From a bacterium (GTDB taxonomy: Bacteria; Pseudomonadota; Alphaproteobacteria; Sphingomonadales; Sphingomonadaceae): a stretch of DNA of 64,000 nucleotides. Below are positions 1-9,861 of this stretch, piece by piece (the first letter of the stretch is position 1; each line of letters begins with the position of its first letter). The stretch spans positions 1 to 64,000 of the forward strand of contig JAVBXL010000044.1 of assembly GCA_030824575.1 (NCBI GenBank). The letters run 5' to 3'. A program made the position numbers and the translations under genes. The notes under the pieces are model-generated. The model searched no databases. It saw only the letters and a program-made list of their open reading frames with translations, and was not told where the DNA came from.

Positions 1-37
1 ATGTTCCCGCCGGCGCTTGAGGCCAAACAAACATTGA

Positions 38-114
<77 letters not shown>

Positions 115-191
115 ACGCAAATCTCAGTGAGCAAGCGAACGCCAAGATTTGCGCCGTCCCCGCAAAAGCGAGGACCCATTCCACCAGACAA

Positions 192-215
192 CCCCGCCCA
201 CAAGCGGGGTTTTTT
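192..215 (+). terminator. rho-independent terminator after tRNA-fMet
   Basis: CCCCGC and GCGGGG pair around a 6-nt loop and are followed by six T. It lies about 80 nt after the tRNA and also faces the 3' end of the convergent peptidase gene. Confidence 0.85.
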
Positions 216-283
216 ATTGCCTGCCCTTCTACGCGCCATCAGCAGATGGAAAGCGACACATCCGCCGCCTCTCCGTTACCCCA

Positions 284-2404
284 TCATCGATCAGCGCCTT
301 CCAGCTGCCGGCTGAAATACACCATCTGCATCGCCTGCAACCGCGCACCCTGCGCGATGTCCGCATCACCCGAATGGCCGCCAGCGGTGTCCTCGTAAAA
401 ATAATAGGGCAGCCCATAATCCTTCAGCCGCGCCGCGAATTTGCGCGCATGTTGCGGTCCGACCCGATCGTCTTTCGTCGTGGTCCAGATATAGGGCACG
501 GGATATTTCCGGCCGCGGCGGATGTTCGCATAGGGCGAAATCTTTTCCAGAAAAGCCTTCTCCTCCGGCACCGACACGCTGCCATATTCGTCGACCCAGG
601 AGGCCCCGGCCGCGATTTGCTCGTAGCGCATCATATCCAGCAGCGGCACCTGAATCGTGACCGCATTCCAAAGCTCTGGATACTGGTTGAACGCTACGCC
701 CATCAACAGCCCGCCGTTGGACCCACCATAAATGCCAAACTTTGCCGGGCTGGACAATTTCCGCGCGAAGATATCCTGCGCCACCGCGGCAAAGTCGTCG
801 TAAATAATCTGTCGTTTCGTCTTCAACCCGGCCTCATGCCAGGCCGGGCCGAATTCCCCGCCGCCCCGGATATTGGCCAGCACGAAACTATTGCCACGCT
901 CGAGCCACAACTTGCCGGTAATCGCCGCATAGCTGGGCGTCATGGGCACCTCAAAGCCGCCATAAGCGGTCATGATCGTCGGCGTCGATCCATCCGTCTT
1001 CATGTCCTTGGCGTGGACGATGAAATAGGGGATTTTGGTCCCGTCGGTCGATGTCGCCTCGAACTGATCGACCACCAACCCCTCCGCATCGAAGCGCGCG
1101 GGCATCGCCTTGACCTGTCGCGGCGCGGGGTTGGCGGCGTCCAGCGCCCAAAGTGTCGTCGGCGCGAGGAAGCCGGCAACCGACAGATAGGCCTTGTCGC
1201 TCTTATCGCTGGCAGTCGCGATCGAGATGGTCGCATTGTCAGGCAGGGCTAACGGGGTCGTGGTCCACTTGTCCTTGCCCGGTGTCAGCACCAGCACGCG
1301 CCCGCGCACATTGTCGTTGATCGTCAGGATCACCCGATCCTTCGTCGCGGCCACACCGTCGATCGACTGGCGCGCATTGGGCGCGAACAATATGTCGGGC
1401 TTCAGCGTCGCCCCGGATTGTAACGCGGCGAGCGGCACAGCCGCCAGCGATCCGCTGGGCACGGTCACGCCGCCGCTGGCCCAGGCTTCGCTGGTCTGGA
1501 TCAGTACCTGACCCTGCACCATGCCCTGCAACTGGCTCTTGGCGGGCAGCGGCAGTTTTTTCACCCTGCCATCCGTCACCAAATAGGTTTCGTTGCCGAA
1601 GAAAGTGACGCCGCGATACAGAAATGCCGCGCGATTGCCCGCGCCATCGGACAGCAGCATCGGAAATGTCCCGACCTGATCGCTGGCCGCGCCGCGATAG
1701 ATTTCCTGTGCTTCCGCCAGCGTCTGCCCGCGCTTCAATGTCTTCACCACGAACGGATAGCCCGACACGGTCATGCTGCCGGCTTGTTCATTGGCGCCCC
1801 AATCGCGGGCAAGCAGCAGCGTGTCCTTGTCCAGCCAGGCTTCATTCTGCTTGGAGGTCGGAATGGCAAACCCGTCCTCCACGAAGCGCCCCGTCACCAG
1901 GTCGAACTCGCGCAGGGTCACGGCATCCTCGCCACCGTCGGACAGGTTGATCAGCGCCAGCCGCTCGTCGGGGTCGAGAATGGTCGCGCCCTTCCACACC
2001 CATTTCTTGCCGTCGGCCTTCGACAGGGCGTCCAGATCCAGCACCGTCGTCCAGCGCGGCGCGTCGGTCGCATAATCGGCCTCGCTGGTATAGCGCCAGA
2101 TGCCCTGCGGATGATCGGCGTCACGCCAGACATTATAGACGCGGCCATGGATCAGCATCGGCATGGCGATCCGGTCCTTCGCCGATGCGATGGCCAGCGC
2201 GTCCTTAAAGTAGCCGGCATAGCGCGGGTCGCCCTGCAAGGTCGCGACCGTCGCCTTATTCTCCGCCTCCACCCATTGCATCGCGCGCGGGCCGGTCCAG
2301 TCCTCCAGCCAGACGAAAGGATCGTCCGCAGGGGCGGGGGCAGGGGGCGCGCCGGCGCCGGTCAACATCGCCGCAGTCACCAACAATAGCATCCTCTTTT
2401 TCAT
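284..2404 (-). CDS. prolyl oligopeptidase family serine peptidase (S9), exported
   Basis: A 706-residue S9A peptidase that should cleave short proline-containing peptides. The chosen start (MKKRMLLL) begins a Sec signal peptide with a hydrophobic core and small residues before an Ala/Pro-rich linker, so the enzyme is probably periplasmic. An N-terminal beta-propeller is followed by an alpha/beta-hydrolase domain with the nucleophile motif GGSNGG, an Asp in TKDDRVGP and a His in GGHSG, so the triad is complete. The start overlaps the stop of the upstream small membrane protein gene by ATGA, which indicates translational coupling. A longer frame exists upstream but would run through that gene. 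Substrate specificity is not visible. Confidence 0.93.
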   Translation of the reverse strand: MKKRMLLLVTAAMLTGAGAPPAPAPADDPFVWLEDWTGPRAMQWVEAENKATVATLQGDPRYAGYFKDALAIASAKDRIAMPMLIHGRVYNVWRDADHPQGIWRYTSEADYATDAPRWTTVLDLDALSKADGKKWVWKGATILDPDERLALINLSDGGEDAVTLREFDLVTGRFVEDGFAIPTSKQNEAWLDKDTLLLARDWGANEQAGSMTVSGYPFVVKTLKRGQTLAEAQEIYRGAASDQVGTFPMLLSDGAGNRAAFLYRGVTFFGNETYLVTDGRVKKLPLPAKSQLQGMVQGQVLIQTSEAWASGGVTVPSGSLAAVPLAALQSGATLKPDILFAPNARQSIDGVAATKDRVILTINDNVRGRVLVLTPGKDKWTTTPLALPDNATISIATASDKSDKAYLSVAGFLAPTTLWALDAANPAPRQVKAMPARFDAEGLVVDQFEATSTDGTKIPYFIVHAKDMKTDGSTPTIMTAYGGFEVPMTPSYAAITGKLWLERGNSFVLANIRGGGEFGPAWHEAGLKTKRQIIYDDFAAVAQDIFARKLSSPAKFGIYGGSNGGLLMGVAFNQYPELWNAVTIQVPLLDMMRYEQIAAGASWVDEYGSVSVPEEKAFLEKISPYANIRRGRKYPVPYIWTTTKDDRVGPQHARKFAARLKDYGLPYYFYEDTAGGHSGDADIAQGARLQAMQMVYFSRQLEGADR

Positions 2405-2712
2405 GACTTGTCCCCCTTTGGCCGGCCCATCCGTCCCTGCCGATAGCGCCGCCGCAACAGCACGCCCGCGACCAGCAGGGGTAACGCGCCCAGCATCAAC
2501 AGGCTCCCGATGAAACTGGGCGACCAGCCCCACAGGTTGTGCAGGCCAAAGGCGGCAGGCGCCATCACCAGCAGAAAGCCGAGTGTGAGCAGCCATAATC
2601 CCCAGCGGCGCGGCCGCACCGCGACCATGCGCATCTCATGCCGCCAGGCCTTGCGGCCCGCTTTGGTGGACAGATCGGGGCCAGGCCGGTCGGAGGAAGG
2701 ATGATCGAACAT
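2401..2712 (-). CDS. small two-TM membrane protein coupled to the S9 peptidase
   Basis: A 103-residue protein not recognised as a named family. Residues about 37-57 and 65-86 are hydrophobic helices separated by a short loop, with Arg-rich flanks (cytoplasmic ends RRRYRQGR and RPRR). It overlaps the following peptidase gene by ATGA, so the two are probably one transcript. The start at MFDH is chosen because it lies before the antisense riboswitch region; an internal Met (MRMVAVR) is an alternative. Function unknown. Confidence 0.55.
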   Translation of the reverse strand: MFDHPSSDRPGPDLSTKAGRKAWRHEMRMVAVRPRRWGLWLLTLGFLLVMAPAAFGLHNLWGWSPSFIGSLLMLGALPLLVAGVLLRRRYRQGRMGRPKGDKS

Positions 2713-2737
2713 ATGGTGCTGGACCTTGTGGCCGTTC

Positions 2738-2849
2738 GTCCCTATCCTGTCCAGCATCCCCGGGGGACCGTCCATAGACGGTTGAGAGGTGGCTGACATG
2801 GCCACGACCCGTTGAACCTGATCTGGTTGAGACCGGCGTAGGGAGGGAC
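2738..2849 (+). promoter_or_regulatory. TPP (THI-box) riboswitch
   Basis: The element carries the conserved blocks TTGAGA (2782-2787), a segment reading AACCTGATCTGG and the closing GCGTAGGGA, in canonical order. GTCCC (2738-2742) can pair with GGGAC (2845-2849) as stem P1. It binds thiamine pyrophosphate and represses downstream expression when thiamine is sufficient. It lies just before the small membrane protein and thiC, and antisense to the promoter side of the divergent minus-strand operon. Confidence 0.95.
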
Positions 2850-2893
2850 GGCTTGTTGGACCAGCAGACCGCACCCGCCCGTCGCCCTTGTGA

Positions 2894-5230
<2,337 letters not shown>

Positions 5231-5242
5231 AATGAACCGTCG

Positions 5243-5608
5243 ATGATTCGAACTTGGTTGGGTGAACTGTTTGAACGGTTCACCCGCAAAGTTCCGGTGG
5301 AGCGGAGCCACAAGCCCCTACCGCCGCATCCGGCCAATGTGCCGGGCACCTTCTATGTGGAGGATGGGTGCTGCATATCCTGCGGTGTATGGGAGGATGT
5401 CGCGCCGGACCTTTTGGCATGGCTGCCGGATGGATCATATTCCCATTGCTTTGTCGCGCGGCAGCCTGAAACGGACGAAGAATTGTCCCGAATGATGGAC
5501 GCGATGCATTTTGCCGAAGTCGACTGTATCCGTGCGCGCAGTTGCCGACCGGACTGGGCGGAACGGCTTCGTAATGCCGGGCTGGGTGATCAGATCGACC
5601 CCGATTGA
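5243..5608 (+). CDS. ferredoxin-like protein with an incomplete cluster motif
   Basis: A 121-residue soluble protein. Its middle resembles single-cluster 4Fe-4S ferredoxins: CCISCGVWEDVAPDL (Cys 43, 44, 47) and a distal Cys 95 in EVDCIRARS. The third ligand of the usual CxxCxxC is replaced by Trp50, while extra cysteines occur at 43, 69 and 101. Either the cluster uses alternative ligands or the protein no longer binds a 4Fe-4S centre. It starts 12 nt after thiC and may ride on the same transcript, although no functional link to ThiC is evident. Confidence 0.7.
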   Translation: MIRTWLGELFERFTRKVPVERSHKPLPPHPANVPGTFYVEDGCCISCGVWEDVAPDLLAWLPDGSYSHCFVARQPETDEELSRMMDAMHFAEVDCIRARSCRPDWAERLRNAGLGDQIDPD

Positions 5609-5633
5609 GGACCGGTGCAAAGCATGTTATAAC
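5605..5633 (+). promoter_or_regulatory. candidate sigma-70-type promoter of the toxin-antitoxin operon
   Basis: TTGAGG (5605-5610) and TATAAC (5628-5633) are separated by 17 bp. Transcription would be expected about 7 nt downstream, at or next to the A of the antitoxin ATG (5640). No Shine-Dalgarno sequence precedes that ATG, so the mRNA may be leaderless. Confidence 0.55.
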
Positions 5634-5639
5634 CCCCGT

Positions 5640-5867
5640 ATGAACACGCCCCTCAAAATCACGAAGATCGGCAACAGCGCCGGGGTGATCCTGCCCAAAG
5701 AGTTGCTGGCGCATCTCAACGCAGCCGCCGGGGACAGCCTGTCCGTCGTCGTCACCCCGCGCGGGATCGAGCTTTCGGCCGCTGAGCCGGATTTCGACGC
5801 CCAGATGGCGGCCGCGCGCGACGTGATGGCGCGGCGCAAGCGGGCACTGCGCGAACTCGCCAAATAA
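5640..5867 (+). CDS. AbrB/MazE-family antitoxin of a Doc module
   Basis: A 75-residue protein with an N-terminal swapped-hairpin DNA-binding domain (ITKIGNSAGVILPKELL) and a charged C-terminal tail (RKRALRELAK) expected to fold on the toxin. It should neutralise the downstream Doc toxin and repress its own promoter. The stop codon overlaps the toxin start as TAATG, which couples translation. The ATG is the only sensible start: the domain begins immediately after it. Confidence 0.9.
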   Translation: MNTPLKITKIGNSAGVILPKELLAHLNAAAGDSLSVVVTPRGIELSAAEPDFDAQMAAARDVMARRKRALRELAK

Positions 5868-6262
5868 TGGCGCGGCATGATTGGGTCTGGGTGACGCTCG
5901 CCGTGGCGGAGGCCGCCCATGCCGAACAGATCGCCGAACATGGCGGCGGTGGCGATGCCCTGCGCGATCGCGGCCTGTTCGAAAGCGCCATGGCCCGGCC
6001 CGAAAATATTGCAGCTTACGGCGATCCCGATGCTGCCGCGCTGGCCGCCGCCTATGCCTATGGCCTCGCGCGCAACCATCCCTTCGTCGATGGTAACAAG
6101 CGGATCGCGGCAGTGGTCAGCGAAACTTTCCTGTTGCTGAACGGCTATAGCCTGGATGCGACCGACGCCGAACTGGTCGTCGCTTTTCTCGACCTGGCGG
6201 CGGGTTCGCTTTCGGAAGAAGACCTGGCCGACTGGTTCCGCCAGCATCTTCGCCCCGCCTGA
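5867..6262 (+). CDS. doc: death-on-curing family toxin (Doc/Fic fold)
   Basis: A 131-residue type II toxin. The active-site motif HPFVDGNKRIA begins at residue 71. It has DGNKR, the Doc-type form, rather than the GNGR of AMP-transferring Fic enzymes. The characterised P1 Doc phosphorylates EF-Tu and stops translation; the same activity is inferred here. Length matches the family and no disruption is seen. It is coupled to the antitoxin gene by a one-base overlap. Confidence 0.92.
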   Translation: MARHDWVWVTLAVAEAAHAEQIAEHGGGGDALRDRGLFESAMARPENIAAYGDPDAAALAAAYAYGLARNHPFVDGNKRIAAVVSETFLLLNGYSLDATDAELVVAFLDLAAGSLSEEDLADWFRQHLRPA

Positions 6263-6309
6263 ATCCTATTTGCTTCCAATGTAGGATTTCGTCTGGTTTA
6301 TCCTGTCGG

Positions 6310-6579
6310 ATGGAACAGCAACCCGCATCCCCCACCGTCCGCGCGCACTGGACTCCGGCCCGGCAGCGCCTCTTCCTCACCACCCTGTTTGAATGTGGCA
6401 GCGTCGCTCGCGCGGCGCGCGCGGCGGGCATGTCGCCGTCCAGCGCGCATCGCCTGCGGCGTCGGCTGGCCGGCACCGCCTTCGACCGGGACTGGAGCCA
6501 CGCGCTGACGCTGCATGCCCGCTCCATGGCCGATCCGATCGCCGGCCATCTCCATACCTCCGCTTCGGCGCGTGGCTGA
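6310..6579 (+). CDS. small helix-turn-helix protein
   Basis: An 89-residue protein with one clear helix-turn-helix: SVARAARAAGMSPSSAHRLR at about residues 31-50, followed by FDRDWSHAL. This pattern occurs in a family of sphingomonad proteins that resemble terminase-small-subunit or LysR-type HTH domains and are usually longer, so this copy may be a shortened member. An inverted repeat AATCCTA/TAGGATT lies just upstream of it (after the doc stop) and could be an operator. Target unknown. The following 170 bp up to 6750 hold no gene I can support. Confidence 0.6.
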   Translation: MEQQPASPTVRAHWTPARQRLFLTTLFECGSVARAARAAGMSPSSAHRLRRRLAGTAFDRDWSHALTLHARSMADPIAGHLHTSASARG

Positions 6580-6750
6580 CGCATGTCCAGGGCGCGACAG
6601 ACGCGCGATCGTCACCTAACAGGCGCATCGGCCGCGCGTTGCGAGTGGGGCCGCTGTCGCGTCGCAGACGCAAAGGCGGCGCAATCGGCCCCAAAAGGCC
6701 GACGACGGTGTGAACTTCGCCCTATGACCTATATGTGTCGCTGCGCGCGA

Positions 6751-7425
6751 TCAGCCTTCCAGCACGCGCACACTGCGCCGCTTCTTCCAGTCCAGCGACA
6801 CGCTGATCCGCTGCTCCAGCCGGCCGTCCCATCCGGTGGTCAGCCCCTGCGCCTCCAGCGCGGCGACGATGCGGTGGCCCATGGCGACCGCGGCCTCCTC
6901 GCCCTGTTCGCACGCGCCATAGTTCAGATAAAGGCCATGGCCCTCCACCGCGGACTCGGTGTCCTGCATGTGGAAAAAGGCATAGCCTTCCACCGCTACG
7001 CCCTCATCCTGTGCCGCCTCGATCTCGTCCCAGATCTCGGTCGCGCCGCATGTGCCGCAGCAAGTGAAATTTTGCCGCGCGACCACGCCCTGTTCCTCCA
7101 GCGCGGAAAACGCGGCGTCCAGCCGGTCGCAATCGGTCGTCTCGGACCAGGCCTGTTCGGCGGCGCGATGCTCGGCCAGCGCCACGCGCAACGCCGCCGA
7201 CGCTTCGACGCGCAGCAGCGGCCGGGGCAACTCCTCCTCGAACATGTCGTTCGCATTGGTCAATATCGCGTCGTCGTCGAAAAAACCGCCCGCAACATCG
7301 CGCCGCACCAGGTCGCGCAACGCGGCGACCGGGTCGTAACTGGCCTCCAATGTCGGCTGCGGCGCTTTGCGTTCCGGGCGATCGGCTTTGTTTCCGAACA
7401 TCCGATTCCATAATGACCCGAACAT
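6751..7425 (-). CDS. conserved hypothetical protein (DUF6891-like)
   Basis: A 224-residue soluble acidic protein. Residues about 31-60 hold a segment resembling the start of DUF6891 domains. A central NFTCCGTCGATEI places three cysteines in a CCxxC arrangement that might bind a metal, followed by GYAFFHMQDTE. The start at MFGSLWN is chosen because it heads the conserved region; the longer frame upstream runs into the divergent ABC exporter promoter region. No function is known to me. Confidence 0.75.
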   Translation of the reverse strand: MFGSLWNRMFGNKADRPERKAPQPTLEASYDPVAALRDLVRRDVAGGFFDDDAILTNANDMFEEELPRPLLRVEASAALRVALAEHRAAEQAWSETTDCDRLDAAFSALEEQGVVARQNFTCCGTCGATEIWDEIEAAQDEGVAVEGYAFFHMQDTESAVEGHGLYLNYGACEQGEEAAVAMGHRIVAALEAQGLTTGWDGRLEQRISVSLDWKKRRSVRVLEG

Positions 7426-7607
7426 GCGCCTGCCTTGCCTCCTGCGATGCGCCTCGACAGGCTCATCATGCCCCGCGTCGCTGCAAAGGAAAAGGGGGCA
7501 GGCGTCGCTTTGTTCCGACAGCGCGTCCTGCCGCCACGGCGCTGGTTCGAGTGCCACTGTTCCGATGGTCGGATCATCCCATTGGATTGCCGCGTCATTG
7601 CGCCTAC

Positions 7608-9461
7608 ATGCGGCTAATGCCCCCCGATACCGCTTCCTCCGCGCCGATCCCGCCCGTCTGGGCGACGCTCCGGCGCTTCCTACCCTATCTCTGGCCTGCG
7701 GACTCCGCCGCGCTGCGCCGCCGGGTCGCGCTCGCCATGGTGTTGGTGCTGCTGGCAAAGACCGTCAGCCTCGCCATGCCCTTCGCCTACAAGGCCGCGA
7801 TTGACCGGATGGCGCCGGGGCTGGAGCCTGCGGTCGGCCTCGCCATGGCGCTGGTCGCGGTCTATGCCGGTGCGCGTTTCGGCAGCGTGCTGTTCGACAA
7901 CCTGCGCAATGCCGTGTTCGAAAAGGTCGGGCAGGAAGCCGGACGGCGGCTGGCCGACGACGTGTTCGTCCATCTCCATCGCCTGTCTTTGCGCTTCCAT
8001 CTTGACCGCCGCACCGGCGCCGTTACCAAGATCGTCGAGCGCGGCACCAAGAGCATCGACACGATGCTCTATTTCCTGCTGTTCAATATCGCGCCGACCG
8101 TGCTGGAGCTGGTCGCGGTCTGCGTCATCTTCTTCGTCAAATTCGGCCCCGGCCTGGTCGTCGCGACGCTGGTTATGGTGGCGCTTTATATCGGCTTCAC
8201 TCGCACCGTCACTGAATGGCGCAATCAGTTGCGCCGCGACATGGTGGACATGGACACAAACGCCGTCGCCCATGCCGTCGACAGCCTGCTGAATTTCGAA
8301 ACGGTCAAATATTTCGGTGCCGAACAGCGCGAAGCGACCCGTTACAGCACCGCCATGCAGCGCTATGCGCGCGCCGCGGTCAAGAGCGAGAACAGCCTGG
8401 CGTGGCTCAATATCGGCCAGTCGCTCATCACCAACCTGATGATGGCGGGCGCGATGGCCTATACCGTCTGGGGCTGGAGCAAGGGGCAGTTCACCACCGG
8501 CGACGTGGTGCTGGTCAATACTTTGCTCAGCCAGCTTTTCCGCCCGCTCGACCTGCTTGGCATGGTGTATCGCACCATCCGCCAGGGGCTGATCGACATG
8601 GAGGCGATGTACAAGCTGATCGACACGCCGCAGGAAATCGCCGACGCGCCCGGCGCGGCCGATCTTCAGGCACGCGGCGGAGAAGTCCGTTTCGACCATG
8701 TCCGCTTCGGCTATGACCCGGAACGCGAAATCCTGCACGATGTCAGCTTCACCGTGCCGGCCGGCAAGACGCTGGCGATCGTCGGCCCGTCCGGCGCGGG
8801 CAAATCCACCATCGCGCGCATCCTGTTCCGCTTCTACGACATTCAGAGCGGCCAGGTGTCGATCGACGGCCAAGACATAGCCGGGGTCACCCAAGCCTCG
8901 CTGCGCGCCGCGATCGGCATCGTGCCGCAGGACATGGTGCTGTTCAACGACACGGTCGGCTATAATATCGGCTATGGCCGCGAAGGCGCGAGCCAACAGG
9001 AGATCGAGGCGGCGGCGAAGGCGGCATCGATCCACGACTTCATCCTCAGCCTGCCCAAGGGTTATGACACCCGTGTTGGCGAACGCGGCCTCAAGCTGTC
9101 GGGTGGCGAAAAGCAGCGCGTCGCCATTGCCCGCACCTTGCTCAAAGACCCGCCGGTGCTGGTGCTGGACGAAGCGACCAGCGCGCTCGACAGCCGCACC
9201 GAAACGGAGATCCAGACCGTGCTGCGCGACATCAGCCGCAAACGCACGACCTTGGTGGTGGCGCACCGCCTGTCGACCGTGGTCGATGCGGACGAGATCA
9301 TCGTGCTGGACAAGGGCGTAATCGTCGAACGCGGCCGCCATGCCGATTTGGTCCGCGCCGACGGCCTCTACGCCCTGATGTGGAACCGCCAGGCGGCGGA
9401 GCGGGAGGAGATACCAAGGGAGCCGGGAATCGAAGACATGTTCGAGGCGGTGACGCCCTGA
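7608..9461 (+). CDS. Atm1/HMT1-type ABC exporter (fused permease-ATPase)
   Basis: A 617-residue half-transporter that works as a homodimer in the inner membrane. Six transmembrane helices occupy roughly residues 30-320, including the Atm1-like stretch RFHLDRRTGAVTKIVERG. The ATPase domain has Walker A GPSGAGKST, signature LSGGEKQRVA, Walker B VLVLDEATSALD and a His switch in VVAHRLST. Relatives export glutathione-linked metal or sulfur species for Fe-S assembly and heavy-metal tolerance. The start chosen is the first ATG after the divergent promoter region; an ATG 9 nt later is possible, and no good ribosome site precedes either. Confidence 0.9.
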   Translation: MRLMPPDTASSAPIPPVWATLRRFLPYLWPADSAALRRRVALAMVLVLLAKTVSLAMPFAYKAAIDRMAPGLEPAVGLAMALVAVYAGARFGSVLFDNLRNAVFEKVGQEAGRRLADDVFVHLHRLSLRFHLDRRTGAVTKIVERGTKSIDTMLYFLLFNIAPTVLELVAVCVIFFVKFGPGLVVATLVMVALYIGFTRTVTEWRNQLRRDMVDMDTNAVAHAVDSLLNFETVKYFGAEQREATRYSTAMQRYARAAVKSENSLAWLNIGQSLITNLMMAGAMAYTVWGWSKGQFTTGDVVLVNTLLSQLFRPLDLLGMVYRTIRQGLIDMEAMYKLIDTPQEIADAPGAADLQARGGEVRFDHVRFGYDPEREILHDVSFTVPAGKTLAIVGPSGAGKSTIARILFRFYDIQSGQVSIDGQDIAGVTQASLRAAIGIVPQDMVLFNDTVGYNIGYGREGASQQEIEAAAKAASIHDFILSLPKGYDTRVGERGLKLSGGEKQRVAIARTLLKDPPVLVLDEATSALDSRTETEIQTVLRDISRKRTTLVVAHRLSTVVDADEIIVLDKGVIVERGRHADLVRADGLYALMWNRQAAEREEIPREPGIEDMFEAVTP

Positions 9462-9465
9462 CCAG

Positions 9466-9861
9466 TCAATCGATGAAGTTCGCCGCCACGTCTGTCGGCA
9501 CACGCAATATGCGACCCGTCGCCTTGTCGATGATAGCCCAGGTGGATTTGGCGGCGACCTTCACCTTGCCGTCCGGCCCGGTAAATTCGATCAGCCGGTC
9601 GAACCGCGCACCCCGCGGCGGCTCAGGAATCCAGGTGCGCGCGGTCACGGTCTCGCCTTGCGTCACATTGCCGCGATAGTCGATTTCATGCCGCGTCACG
9701 ACCCAGATATAGGCGTCGACATGGGCGGGATCGGCATCCCGTTCCCAATGCTCGACCGACACCTGCTCCATCCACTGGACCCACACCGCATTGTTCACAT
9801 GGCCCAGAACATCGATATGATCGGGCAATGCGGTGATCTGCTTGGTGAAGGATGCGGCCAT
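9466..9861 (-). CDS. acyl-CoA thioesterase, 4HBT hotdog fold
   Basis: A 131-residue hotdog-fold protein with the catalytic segment DHIDVLGHVNNAVWVQWME near its N-terminus, where the Asp and the HVNN block are typical of YbgC/FadM-like acyl-CoA thioesterases. The start MAASFTK overlaps the stop of the upstream peptidase gene as TAATG, which argues for coupling and against the slightly longer frame. Substrate unknown. Confidence 0.9.
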   Translation of the reverse strand: MAASFTKQITALPDHIDVLGHVNNAVWVQWMEQVSVEHWERDADPAHVDAYIWVVTRHEIDYRGNVTQGETVTARTWIPEPPRGARFDRLIEFTGPDGKVKVAAKSTWAIIDKATGRILRVPTDVAANFID

